Shown here: positions 15,998-24,936 of the stretch, one piece after another
How the letters are laid out: every line of letters starts with the position of its first letter
Position numbering within the stretch: the stretch's first letter is position 1
Source of the DNA: Fibrobacter sp.
Lineage (GTDB): Bacteria > Fibrobacterota > Fibrobacteria > Fibrobacterales > Fibrobacteraceae
DNA: 64,000 bases
Reading direction: 5' to 3'
Assembly: GCA_017965445.1 (NCBI GenBank)
Contig: JAGCPZ010000050.1
Span: 62,001-126,000, forward strand
Position numbers and translations under genes: made by a program
The notes under the pieces: model-generated
What the model was told of the DNA's origin: nothing
The model's database searches: none
Seen by the model: only the letters and a program-made list of their open reading frames with translations

Positions 15998-17320
15998 TTA
16001 CTTCACGAAGGCGGCGTAGATAGCCTTGATGGCCTTCTCAGCATCGGATTCGTCAACACCGGTGATGATGTTGATCTGGGAAGAACCCTGGTCGATGATA
16101 CGAACGTTTACCTTGTTCTCAGCGAGAGCCGTAAAGAGCTTTGCCGCAACACCTATCTTGTTCGTCATGCCGTGACCCACGGTAGCGATAAGAGCGATGC
16201 CCGGGAAAATCTTGATGCGGTCGGGGCGCATCTGCTGCGTGATGTCTTCGAGGACAACGTCCTGCACGGCGTCGAGAGCCTTGGAATCCACGACGATACT
16301 CATGGAGTCGATAGCGCTCGGGCAGAGTTCGTAGGAGAGGCCTTCGCTTTCGAGAACAGCGAGCACGCGGCGACCGAAACCGACTTCCTTGTTCATCATG
16401 GACTTTTCGATGTAGATCATCGAGAAGCCCTTGCGGCCTGCAACGCCCGTAATCGGGAGCTTGGTTTCTTCAGGAGTGGGGCCGATGATGGTGCCCGGAT
16501 CCTGCGGACGGTTCGTGTTGCGGATGTTGATAGGAATCTTCTTCGCGCGGCACGGAGCGATGGATTCATCGTGAAGAACGCTTGCGCCGGAGTAAGCGAG
16601 TTCGCGGATTTCGCGGTAGCTCACGTATTCAATCGGCAGCGGGCTTTCGACGATGCGCGGGTCAGCCATGAGCATGCCCGAAACATCCGTCCAGTTTTCG
16701 TACTTGGCAGCGTCAATGCCGTTTGCAAGGATAGCGCCAGTAATGTCGGAACCGCCACGGCTGAATGTCTTGACTTCGCCACGGAGGTTACTGCCATAGA
16801 ATCCCGGCAATACATACAACTGATTTTCGTCGCCGAGGGTCTTTGCGATATCTTCGTAGGTCTTCGGAGCGATGCGGTACTTGTCATCGAAAGTGATGAG
16901 CGGGTAGCTATCGACGAAGTTTGCACCGAGATACTTGGCCATGAGGCGGGCGCAGAGGAATTCGCCACGGCTTACGAGGAAGTCCGTGCTCACGGATTCC
17001 GGATGGTTCTTGAGCTTTTCTTCGAGACTGTCGAGGTCTTCGGTGAGCTTGTCTTCAAGACCCAAATCCTTGCAGATTTCATCGTAACGGGCGCGGATAA
17101 GATTCCACGGCGTAGAGAAATCGAGGCCCTTGGAGGCGAGATCATAGGTGCTATAGAGGAGGTCGGTCAGTTTGGTTTCTTTCGGGTTACGCTTGCCCGG
17201 AGCAGAAACGACGATGACTTTGCGGTTCTTGTCGCTTTCGACAATGGCCTTGATTTTCTTGAACTGACCTGCGTCGGCGACAGAGCTGCCACCGAACTTA
17301 CATACGATTCTTTGACTCAT
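15998..17320 (-). CDS. lysC: Aspartate kinase
   Basis: 440 aa from the ATG at 17320, which follows AAAGGA; the frame opens seven codons earlier without a better site. The kinase N-terminus VCKFGGSSV is diagnostic, with SRGGSDITG in the kinase domain and tandem ACT regulatory domains from about residue 300 on (GHGMTNKIGVAAKLFTAL). It makes aspartyl phosphate, the first step to lysine, methionine and threonine. No other gene of the pathway is adjacent. A ~440 bp region separates it from the divergent sigma-54 activator gene. Confidence 0.95.
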   Translation of the reverse strand: MSQRIVCKFGGSSVADAGQFKKIKAIVESDKNRKVIVVSAPGKRNPKETKLTDLLYSTYDLASKGLDFSTPWNLIRARYDEICKDLGLEDKLTEDLDSLEEKLKNHPESVSTDFLVSRGEFLCARLMAKYLGANFVDSYPLITFDDKYRIAPKTYEDIAKTLGDENQLYVLPGFYGSNLRGEVKTFSRGGSDITGAILANGIDAAKYENWTDVSGMLMADPRIVESPLPIEYVSYREIRELAYSGASVLHDESIAPCRAKKIPINIRNTNRPQDPGTIIGPTPEETKLPITGVAGRKGFSMIYIEKSMMNKEVGFGRRVLAVLESEGLSYELCPSAIDSMSIVVDSKALDAVQDVVLEDITQQMRPDRIKIFPGIALIATVGHGMTNKIGVAAKLFTALAENKVNVRIIDQGSSQINIITGVDESDAEKAIKAIYAAFVK

Positions 17321-17761
17321 TTTTTCCTTTCGGGCCACCAAACCTCTCAGCTTCGAGCGCAGTCGCTTTCCTCACGACCGTCGTGCCCAAGCCTACCCAT
17401 TTGGCCAGCCACTTTTAGGCGCCCTCTAAAAATTCATTCTCAAAAATTTGGCTGCGACACATCGTGCAGCTTCGTCTCTCAAAGTGGTAAAGACTTCCAG
17501 TATTCACCACTTTTCGTTCCTGCCTGCACTCGGTCTCGCTCAAATTTTCAAATCAAAGCAATTTTTATCGGTCGCCTTGGTTTATGATTTGTCTATGTCT
17601 GCGACGGCACTGTACCGCCGCGCGGGCCACAAGATAGAAATTTAATAAGGGTACGGCAATGGTACTTGTACAAATCATTAACAAAAATTTACCGGACAAT
17701 CGGATAAAAAAAGCGTGTTAATAATAAAGGGGCAACCTCAAAAAAAATGCCTTGAGGGTCT
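17321..17761. other. Long divergent region upstream of lysC, structured, no gene seen
   Basis: 441 bp between the starts of lysC and the sigma-54 activator. On the lysC side the transcript could form several short hairpins (CACGA/TCGTG near 17375, and a GGCGCC-centred element near 17420). I looked for lysine riboswitch, T-box, TPP, SAM and RNase P signatures and did not find them. The DNA is AT-rich from about 17640. Confidence 0.5.
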
Positions 17762-18706
17762 ATGAAGAAACACGAAAAATTGATGTTCATCGCCGCAAAA
17801 TCCAATATTCCCGTGCTGTTGCAAGGAGAATCGGGAGTCGGCAAAGAAATCGCCGCTAGATTTATACACAAGCACAGCCCGCGAAGCGAGGGGCCGTTCA
17901 TTGCGCTCAACTGCGGAGCCATAGCACGGAACCTGGCCGAGAGCCTTCTGGAAGGCGCCAAAAAAGGTTCATACACCGGAGCCGCAAGCGACCACCAGGG
18001 CATCGTGCAGGCGGCAAATGGCGGCACGCTCTTTTTGGACGAAATCGGCGAAATGCCGTTCGACATGCAGAGCAAACTTTTGCGAATCCTGCAAGAACAT
18101 TCCGTGCTCCCGCTCGGGGCCACGCAAAACGAGCCGGTAGATTTCAGACTTGTCTGCGCCACAAATCGCGATTTGCAAAACGAAATTCACGACGGGAATT
18201 TCCGCAAGGACCTGTTCTTCAGGCTGAACGCCTTCCCCATCGTGATTCCGCCGCTCCGCAACAGAGATGACTTTCCAGAAATCACAGCCCAATTGTGGGC
18301 TGAAATCACAGCCAAGACTTTTGCAGAGCAATTTCCGCTTCACAAAAGCGAAATCAGGGCACTTTCCAAATACAAATGGCCCGGCAACATCCGCCAACTG
18401 AAAAACGTACTCCAGCGTTACGCGCTCTTGATGCAGCACGATATTTCGCTCGAAGAAATTCTCTCCGAAGAGTTTTCGGAAAAAACAATAAACGATATTG
18501 ATGAACACAGCATATACAACACCAACCGAGCATCGGCGCCCAAATGGTCATTTATCCAAAAAGCACTCGACGATTACAACGGCAACAAAAGCAGAGCTGC
18601 CAAAGCATTGAACATCAGTCGCGGTTGTCTATGTTACCAAATAAAAAAACACGAACTCCATGAGTGGAACTCGTGCGAGAATATTTCAGAACGTTCGTTC
18701 GCCTAA
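17762..18706 (+). CDS. Sigma-54-dependent activator (AAA+ and Fis-type HTH, no receiver domain)
   Basis: 314 aa. The AAA+ domain starts almost at the N-terminus: Walker A GESGVGKE, Walker B GGTLFLDEIGEMP, sensor PLRNRDD. A C-terminal Fis-type helix-turn-helix (SRAAKALNISRG) follows. No receiver, GAF or PAS domain, so activity must be controlled otherwise or be constitutive. The sigma-54 contact loop reads GSYTGA in place of the near-invariant GAFTGA. It is convergent with the PorV-like gene (7 bp between stops). Targets unknown. Confidence 0.88.
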   Translation: MKKHEKLMFIAAKSNIPVLLQGESGVGKEIAARFIHKHSPRSEGPFIALNCGAIARNLAESLLEGAKKGSYTGAASDHQGIVQAANGGTLFLDEIGEMPFDMQSKLLRILQEHSVLPLGATQNEPVDFRLVCATNRDLQNEIHDGNFRKDLFFRLNAFPIVIPPLRNRDDFPEITAQLWAEITAKTFAEQFPLHKSEIRALSKYKWPGNIRQLKNVLQRYALLMQHDISLEEILSEEFSEKTINDIDEHSIYNTNRASAPKWSFIQKALDDYNGNKSRAAKALNISRGCLCYQIKKHELHEWNSCENISERSFA

Positions 18707-18713
18707 TATTCAA

Positions 18714-19628
18714 CTAAAATTTAACACCGACCGCAATGTAATGGTTGCCGCCTTCAAACGCCGGACGCGGGCTGTAAGCGTAATCGAACACGATCATGCC
18801 AAACGTCACACCGAGACCGCCACTAATCGCATCTTCGGTATCCGGGCGGAATGCGTAACCCATGCGGAAATGAAGCATGTCAAAGTAAACAACTTCACCG
18901 CCAAGCAAAAGCTGCGCCTTCGTATCGGCACGGCGATACGCATCTACAGACAAATGAATCATCCAACGGTCCAGAATCGGGATGAACCCCGTCACGCCAG
19001 CCTGGAGCGCAAGCGGAGCCACTTCTTTCTCGTCTTCGTACTTGCTTGCAAAACCGAGGTTCGTGAAATTCGCACCAAAGGCAAGATACTGATTCACGCG
19101 GAAAGAACCACCCGCATCGAACGTAAACAGGAAACCCGTTTCGTCATCGATGGTCTGCGTTGCAAAACGCATCGAAGCCGCCCAGTTGAAAATCTTCGAC
19201 CGGCTACCGAAACCAGCCAAAAGCGACCAAGCATAAGAACCGTATTCCGAAGTCTTTAGACCGTTCTCGTCTCGACCTTCGATGTCATCATAACCCAAGA
19301 AATCGACTGCGAACGCAAGAGTAAACTTATCCGCAAGAGGCAGTCCGTAATATGCCGAAACAAAGTTGTCGGCACCGCCTTCGCCAAAAATAACCTGACT
19401 CAAGCCAAATTCGGCATCTTTTGCGACGCTCATCGCAAGCGGATTACGTGAAACTTCGGAGACTCGCCCCGGATCAGCGACGCCGGCACCCGAAAGAGCC
19501 GCAGCACGCGGTGCAACAGGCATCGACAAAAACTTCATCGTCACACCGCCCGGATCCAAATGCCAATACTCCCCAGCAAACGCAAAGGAACCAACAGCAA
19601 GTGCGAGCGCAATAAACTTTTTAAACAT
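18714..19628 (-). CDS. PorV/PorQ-family outer-membrane protein
   Basis: 304 aa. Signal peptide (residues 1-18, AVGSFAFA cut). The mature N-terminus FLSMPVAPRAAALSGAGVA matches PorV/PorQ and related FadL-like barrels, and the remainder is amphipathic beta strands ending in a C-terminal Phe (VGVKF). In Bacteroidota PorV serves the type IX secretion system. In Fibrobacter similar proteins occur, but no other T9SS gene is present in this window, so the role is open. Confidence 0.8.
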   Translation of the reverse strand: MFKKFIALALAVGSFAFAGEYWHLDPGGVTMKFLSMPVAPRAAALSGAGVADPGRVSEVSRNPLAMSVAKDAEFGLSQVIFGEGGADNFVSAYYGLPLADKFTLAFAVDFLGYDDIEGRDENGLKTSEYGSYAWSLLAGFGSRSKIFNWAASMRFATQTIDDETGFLFTFDAGGSFRVNQYLAFGANFTNLGFASKYEDEKEVAPLALQAGVTGFIPILDRWMIHLSVDAYRRADTKAQLLLGGEVVYFDMLHFRMGYAFRPDTEDAISGGLGVTFGMIVFDYAYSPRPAFEGGNHYIAVGVKF

Positions 19629-19650
19629 ACGAGGTATAAGATACTAAAAA

Positions 19651-19695
19651 AAGACGAGAGAGTAGAGACGAGAGACGAGAGACGAGAGATTTTCA
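19651..19695. repeat. GACGAGAGACGAGAG simple repeat
   Basis: Tandem gagacgagagacgagagacgag in the spacer before the PorV-like gene, with a diverged inverted copy (tttcgtctttcgtctg) near 19727-19741. Same type as 1642-1714. Confidence 0.7.
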
Positions 19696-19839
19696 AACAA
19701 TATACGCGCAAAGCGCCACTATCACCTTTCGTCTTTCGTCTGTAGGCTCGCAGAGCCGTTCTTTGTACAAGTACCAAATGCTAGGCTCGGAAATGGTCCT
19801 GCAAGCAGTCACGCTTCACTCGCCTTACGCATTTGTCGT

Positions 19840-21384
19840 CTAAACCCGCCAGCCTTCCATAATCTTGAGGCAGTCGGCGAGGAGTTCCGCAGAGCGCTCC
19901 TTGCCTTCGGTTTCCACGTAGCAGCGGAATTCCGGAGCGTTACCGCTCGGGCGCAAATGGATGATGTCGCCGGAATCGAATTCCATGCGGTAGCCATCGA
20001 CTTCGTTCAAGGAGACAATCTTGCCCTGGAACGCTTTCGGCGCAGAACCGTCCTTTGCGAACTTAGAAGGTTTTGCGGCAAGCGCTCCGAACAACTTTTC
20101 GCCGAGATTCTTTTCGCGGATTTCGGCAAGCTTTGCCTTGGACTTTTCGGTCGGGAATTCCTTGAGGCGGTCGCTCACGGTAAAGCGCTTGGGCAACTTG
20201 CGGAGCAAATCCACAACGCACATGCGTTCCTTGCGGACCATGACCATTACGGCAATCATCGGGAGGAGCGCGTCACGGGTCGGGAGGGCCTTGAGCGTAC
20301 GAACTTCGCGCTTATCGCCGTTCACAAATTCCTGCGTCAAATCCGTTTCGAGCAAAAAGCCGCCGTTCGCTTCGTAACCTGCAACCGTGAGGCTCTTGTC
20401 ATTTGCATCGACCAGGCTTTCCATACCGGCAATCACGTAAGGGCTACCGATGCGAGTGCGGCAAATCTTTTCAAAACTGCCTGACTTTTCGAGCGAAGTG
20501 TTGCAGCTCACCGGAGTCGCAATACGCTTGATTCCCAAAGACTGTGCGGCCAAAATGCCAAGCACGTCACCACGGAGCCACATGCCCACGTCATCTGCCA
20601 AAAGCGGGCGGTCAGAATCGCCATCGGTGCTGAACACGGCATCCACGTAATCCTTGTGAGTAAATTCACGAGCGAGCTCTTCGTCTTCCTTGCGGATAGC
20701 TTCGGTATCCACCGGCACAAATACATCGCTACGACCGAACGGCTTGACCGTCGCACCCAAGCTTTCGAGAACCTTCACCACGATGTCGCGGCCCACAGCG
20801 GAATGCTGGTAAACGCCAATCGTGAGTCCGTGCAAAGCGTCGCTACCAAAAAAGTCCGGATAACGCTTGCAGTAATTTTCTTCTGCTTCCGCTTCGACCG
20901 CCGGGAGTTCCGGCGCATTTTTCAACATGCCATCCGCACCGAAAAGCGCTTCGTCAAAATCCACCGACTGCGACACGATTCCCTGTTCGTCGGCCTTCGT
21001 GATTTCGCCATTCGGGTGGTTGAACTTGATGCCATTGCGATCTGCCGGAATGTGGCTACCCGTCACCATAATGGTCGGCAAATGCTTGTCGATGCCGTAC
21101 ATCGCAATCGCAGGGCTCGGGATGCGACCGCAGTAAATCACCTTCCAGTTCGCATCGGCACCCGCCTGCACCAGCGACTTCAAGATGCGCTCCGTACTCG
21201 GGCGCAAATCGCCTGCAATCGCAATCGTGTGTTCGCACTTGTATGACGCTTCGCAGTACTTGATAAAGGAACGCGCATACACATAGCACACGCGGTCGGT
21301 CATAGCGCTCACGAGGCCGCGGGCACCGCTCGTGCCAAACGCCACCCCGGACTGTTTCATCACATCTTGCATCGCAACGGACAT
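19840..21384 (-). CDS. Phosphohexomutase (phosphomannomutase/phosphoglucomutase family)
   Basis: 514 aa alpha-D-phosphohexomutase. The phosphoserine loop is VTGSHIPADRNG, the metal loop STDGDSDRPLL, and the phosphate-binding loop RPSGNAPEFRCY; the order and spacing are normal. It interconverts sugar 1- and 6-phosphates for glycogen, polysaccharide or nucleotide-sugar synthesis. The active loop has TGSH in place of the common TASHNP, seen in a subset of phosphomannomutases. The true start could be the fifth codon (MQDVMKQ). It appears monocistronic. Confidence 0.92.
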   Translation of the reverse strand: MSVAMQDVMKQSGVAFGTSGARGLVSAMTDRVCYVYARSFIKYCEASYKCEHTIAIAGDLRPSTERILKSLVQAGADANWKVIYCGRIPSPAIAMYGIDKHLPTIMVTGSHIPADRNGIKFNHPNGEITKADEQGIVSQSVDFDEALFGADGMLKNAPELPAVEAEAEENYCKRYPDFFGSDALHGLTIGVYQHSAVGRDIVVKVLESLGATVKPFGRSDVFVPVDTEAIRKEDEELAREFTHKDYVDAVFSTDGDSDRPLLADDVGMWLRGDVLGILAAQSLGIKRIATPVSCNTSLEKSGSFEKICRTRIGSPYVIAGMESLVDANDKSLTVAGYEANGGFLLETDLTQEFVNGDKREVRTLKALPTRDALLPMIAVMVMVRKERMCVVDLLRKLPKRFTVSDRLKEFPTEKSKAKLAEIREKNLGEKLFGALAAKPSKFAKDGSAPKAFQGKIVSLNEVDGYRMEFDSGDIIHLRPSGNAPEFRCYVETEGKERSAELLADCLKIMEGWRV

Positions 21385-21571
21385 AGAAAACCTCTGTTTA
21401 GTGATTAGTGGTTAGTGGCTAGTGGTTAGGACTGCTGATTTCAAAACGCAAGATCCTAAAGCACCGCCAAACCGCCAAATGAATTTTCAAAAGCTAAGAT
21501 AGAAAAATACAACTTACAACCAAAAGAAAAAAATTCACAAGTATATTTAGATTCTTTCAATCACACAAAAA

Positions 21572-21594
21572 AAGCCCCGCCATAGCGGAGCTTC
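21572..21594 (-). terminator. Terminator of the 21613-23454 gene
   Basis: Stem AAGCcCCGC/GCGGaGCTT with loop CATA, 19 bp past the stop. On the minus strand it is followed by a run of T (ttttttt at 21572-21566). Confidence 0.75.
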
Positions 21595-21612
21595 AAATAA
21601 CCAAAATCAAAA

Positions 21613-23454
21613 TTACTTCTTTTTCTTGGCCTTAGCTTCTTTAGCCGCCGCATCCTGCTTGTCACAGGTAGTCACGATTTCGAACTTGCCTTTATTCACA
21701 GTCACGATTTTCGTATTGGCGTTTGCACCGCGGCGGAACTTGATATTGCCGTAGATGCCCTTGAAATCCTTGGTCGCATTGATATAACGTGTCAAGTCAT
21801 CCTGTTTACCGTCGATAGCGGCAAGCGAAGAGAAGATGACATTCGCTGCATCGTAGCTTAAGCCACTGACTTTGTCTTCACCGGGTTCAACACCCCAACG
21901 AGCCGTAAAGTCCTTCACGAACTGGGTGTAGGGAGACTTGTCCTTGTTCATGTCGTTATCCGGAACACTGAAATAAGAACCTTCCACAAGCTTCTTGCCT
22001 TGAATCAAAAGTTCACGGCCATTCCATCCAGACGTTCCAAGGTAGGTACCGGAAACCTTGTGGAATGCGGCCTGGCTCACCATGGCACCAGCATCAGCCG
22101 GGTTCGTTGCCGGAATAAACAGGCCCGGGAAAACCGCATCGGCATCGGAGAGGTAAGCCTTGCGATCCTTCTGGCTCAAGGCGCCGATATCGCTCACGCC
22201 CTTGGCAATGTTGCGGCGACGGTTTTCCTGATAAAAGCGGACATCACGCATCATGTTAAATTCCGTCTTGTAGTCCGGACGGCCTTCTTCGTAATTGCGG
22301 AAAGCGACGACTTCACCGCCACGGCGTTCAACAGCCCTGGTAAAGTTTTCGGACATCGACGTACCGAAATCACCAAGCGGGCTCATGATGCCGAATTCAC
22401 GGATGTCGAGACACTTGATAGCAAAGTCCGCAATCGTCTGCGCGAGGATATCCATCGTGATATTCACCTGGAAAATATTCGGGCCGAGTTTCGCGATACC
22501 ACCGTCGGTAGCCGTCGGAGTAAGCATCGGCACATGCTGGAAGTTCGCCCCAAGCCATGCAGCCACCGCCGTTGCCGGAGCACTCATGATAGGGCCGATA
22601 ATCGCAATGACGCTATCCTGATTGACAGCGCGTTGCGTACGCATGATAGCAATAGCCGCATCGGCGTGCGTGTCCTGGAAGCGGATATTCACCTTGTCCT
22701 TGAGGCCAGACTGCTCATAAGCGAGGAGCGACCCCTGAACCGCAGCGGCACCGAATTCGGCGTAATCACCAGAAAGAGGAGCGAGGACGAGAATGGTCGG
22801 GAGGCCAGCGCCAAGCCCTTCAAGAGCATTGATACCCTTCTTGGCCGTATTCTGCAAACTCTCCGAAGAAGCCCCCTTCAAAACTTTCTTGTACCAGTAC
22901 CTTGCAGCGCGGTAACGCTTTACATTCTGGCATTCACGGCCAAGCTGGAGCTGCATCCAACCCATGACTTCGCGATCGACGGGATATTTTTCAAGCAAGG
23001 ATTGGAGCTGGTCGGCATTCAAAAGCGATGCCGCCAACGTCTGGATAACGACATCCTTCGCGCGGGACCTTGCAGCCGGATTCGTCGAATACGAAAGCAC
23101 GCGGAGCATCGCTTCGACGCCATCGAACACGGAACCCTTTTCCACATCCACAACGGCACGGGCAAGTTCCATTCGCTCGCGATAAGCGGACTTCACATAG
23201 TATTCCAGAAAGCGCGACGCCACATCGTGCGCCTCGTTGCGCTTATGGCTACGGAGATAGCATTCCGCAAGCATCACGGCAGCCTTTTCACCTTCGGGCT
23301 TGCCGAAAGAAGAACTGTAAATCTTCTGCAGCGGACCAATCGCGTCCGAGCAACGGCCATCCCTGACCATCGGCTTAATGCGCTCGACCTCGCCTTGCGC
23401 AAACACTGTAGAAGATAGAAGAGCGACTAGAATTAAGGAAAACAAGCGATTCAT
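21613..23454 (-). CDS. TPR plus periplasmic-binding-protein fold protein (LpoA-like architecture)
   Basis: 613 aa. Signal peptide (cut after SSTVFA), helical TPR-like repeats to about residue 210, then a type I periplasmic-binding domain of the LivJ/LivK class (ILVLAPLSGDYAEFGAAAVQG, IIGPIMSAPATAVAAW) and a basic Lys/Ala tail. TPR followed by a LivJ-like domain is the layout of LpoA, the outer-membrane activator of PBP1A; a lipobox is not evident here. The alternative is a branched-chain amino acid-type binding protein, but no ABC permease genes are adjacent. Confidence 0.75.
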   Translation of the reverse strand: MNRLFSLILVALLSSTVFAQGEVERIKPMVRDGRCSDAIGPLQKIYSSSFGKPEGEKAAVMLAECYLRSHKRNEAHDVASRFLEYYVKSAYRERMELARAVVDVEKGSVFDGVEAMLRVLSYSTNPAARSRAKDVVIQTLAASLLNADQLQSLLEKYPVDREVMGWMQLQLGRECQNVKRYRAARYWYKKVLKGASSESLQNTAKKGINALEGLGAGLPTILVLAPLSGDYAEFGAAAVQGSLLAYEQSGLKDKVNIRFQDTHADAAIAIMRTQRAVNQDSVIAIIGPIMSAPATAVAAWLGANFQHVPMLTPTATDGGIAKLGPNIFQVNITMDILAQTIADFAIKCLDIREFGIMSPLGDFGTSMSENFTRAVERRGGEVVAFRNYEEGRPDYKTEFNMMRDVRFYQENRRRNIAKGVSDIGALSQKDRKAYLSDADAVFPGLFIPATNPADAGAMVSQAAFHKVSGTYLGTSGWNGRELLIQGKKLVEGSYFSVPDNDMNKDKSPYTQFVKDFTARWGVEPGEDKVSGLSYDAANVIFSSLAAIDGKQDDLTRYINATKDFKGIYGNIKFRRGANANTKIVTVNKGKFEIVTTCDKQDAAAKEAKAKKKK

Positions 23455-23471
23455 ATTTAACCACGCCGACC

Positions 23472-23792
23472 TTACTGGAAGCTATCGGCGGCCTCCTGGA
23501 TAACAGAATGTTCTTTCTTGATTTGCTTTTGGAGAGATTCAGGGAGTTTCGACCAATCAACAACATCGACACGGAACGGAAGCCCACTTTCAACAAAAGC
23601 CTTCTCGACCGAAGTCATGTCGTCGAGGGAAATAGGGGAATCCGAAATGACCACCAATTCCAATTCCGTATCCGGGGTCAAATCAACACCCGTAACACGT
23701 GTCCCGTAAGCCCAAACTTCAAACCCCTCAAAATGGAGTCCAAGTATCCTCTGTACGGTTTCCAACTGATCTGATTCTAAACAAAGAGCCAT
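23472..23792 (-). CDS. Small nucleotidyltransferase-fold protein (degenerate MNT type)
   Basis: 106 aa, pol-beta-like minimal nucleotidyltransferase. The YGTRVTG segment corresponds to the GSxxxG motif, but the following SDxD pair reads DTELEL, so one of the two metal-binding aspartates appears replaced. A further acidic residue lies in RVDVVDW. No HEPN partner gene adjoins, so a classic MNT-HEPN toxin-antitoxin pair is not supported. It lies 17 bp upstream of the LpoA-like gene on the same strand. Confidence 0.65.
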   Translation of the reverse strand: MALCLESDQLETVQRILGLHFEGFEVWAYGTRVTGVDLTPDTELELVVISDSPISLDDMTSVEKAFVESGLPFRVDVVDWSKLPESLQKQIKKEHSVIQEAADSFQ

Positions 23793-23835
23793 AGTTCGCT
23801 AAAATATAGTTAATCCAATTTGACACTAGCCGACA

Positions 23836-24936
23836 TTACAATTTGTCAGGCACAAAACGAAGGAACCAAAGCTCGGTATCGCTGCCAACACGAACCGGCG
23901 GTCCCCAAGAATCCACGCCGCTGGAGACAAGCCACTTGACCTGATCCAGTTCGCCAAGCCCATAAGCGAGGCGCCAGACCCAGTTGATAATGACTGTTCC
24001 CGGGAAAAATTGTCCATTGTGCGTATGCCCGGACATGGCAAAATCAGGACGGCGTCCCGGATGGTCTTCTTCAATTCCACGCGGTTGGTGGTCCAAAAGC
24101 AACCAAGGGAGTTTCGCCTCATTCGTCGGCGGACGCAAGTCAAGAAGCGGCTTGCGTTCGACATCGCGCATTCTAGCCACACTGTGGTCTATACGACCCG
24201 TAACGCATGCAAACGGCGTACAAACCGTGGAATCTTCCAAAACGACAAAACCGTTGTCCTGCATCCACTTTTTATAATCGCTGCCTTCGCGTTCGACAAT
24301 TCCCTCGTGGTTTCCATCAATAGCAATAGCCGCCATACGTGCAGTCGCCGCTAGTTTCTGCACCAGAAAATCGTATTCCCAGGCAGAAAGCGTCGAATCC
24401 GTCACGTCCGAAAAGTCGCCGCCAAACAACACAAGGTCAGGCCGCAAACTGTCACACACGTGCACGATGCGTTCCATCTTTTCGCGTTTGAAAAGCGGAT
24501 CGATGTGGAGGTCACTAAAGAACACCGCCGTAAACTCGTGTTCCGTCGGAAGTGCCACTTTGAATTCGCGAACCTTGAAGTTCTCGTTGTTGCCGACGCC
24601 AATCGCCACGAACACAATCGTTATCACGACCGAAACAAAAAGCAAAAGTCTCGACACCGAAATGACAAGGCGACGGTCAATCGGCTTCTTCACCACGGCA
24701 CGGCGAATACCGCGAGCTATCCACCATAGAATGTAAAGCAACAGAGCTTCGCACAGCCACACCGCAAAAAACGACATGCAAAGCGAAGCAAAATAGCTTG
24801 TCCTTAACAAGAAACAGACCGGGAGAATCACCACCGAAATTCCGGCGATAATGCTTCCCTTGATTCCAGGCGACACATTCCTGACATTCATGAACAGGAA
24901 CAGTACACCGAAAATGAGTATAAACAAAAAAATCAT
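23836..24936 (-). CDS. Membrane-anchored metallophosphoesterase (YkuE-like)
   Basis: 366 aa. Three or four N-terminal transmembrane segments (residues ~1-120), then a calcineurin-like phosphoesterase domain with its full metal set: FSDLHID, GGDFSD, GNHEG and GHTHNGQ. Enzymes of this build act on lipid or nucleotide phosphates at the membrane face. Its start overlaps the stop of tmk by 4 nt, so the two genes form one unit. Confidence 0.9.
   Translation of the reverse strand: MIFLFILIFGVLFLFMNVRNVSPGIKGSIIAGISVVILPVCFLLRTSYFASLCMSFFAVWLCEALLLYILWWIARGIRRAVVKKPIDRRLVISVSRLLLFVSVVITIVFVAIGVGNNENFKVREFKVALPTEHEFTAVFFSDLHIDPLFKREKMERIVHVCDSLRPDLVLFGGDFSDVTDSTLSAWEYDFLVQKLAATARMAAIAIDGNHEGIVEREGSDYKKWMQDNGFVVLEDSTVCTPFACVTGRIDHSVARMRDVERKPLLDLRPPTNEAKLPWLLLDHQPRGIEEDHPGRRPDFAMSGHTHNGQFFPGTVIINWVWRLAYGLGELDQVKWLVSSGVDSWGPPVRVGSDTELWFLRFVPDKL

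Noticed and set aside
17342..17460. Lysine riboswitch, T-box or RNase P RNA upstream of lysC
   Set aside because: A GAGGAAAG string resembles RNase P and CTGAGAGG resembles TPP, but the remaining conserved cores are missing.
16172..17587. 471-codon + strand frame opposite lysC
   Set aside because: Antisense of aspartate kinase, with no motif and no ribosome site.
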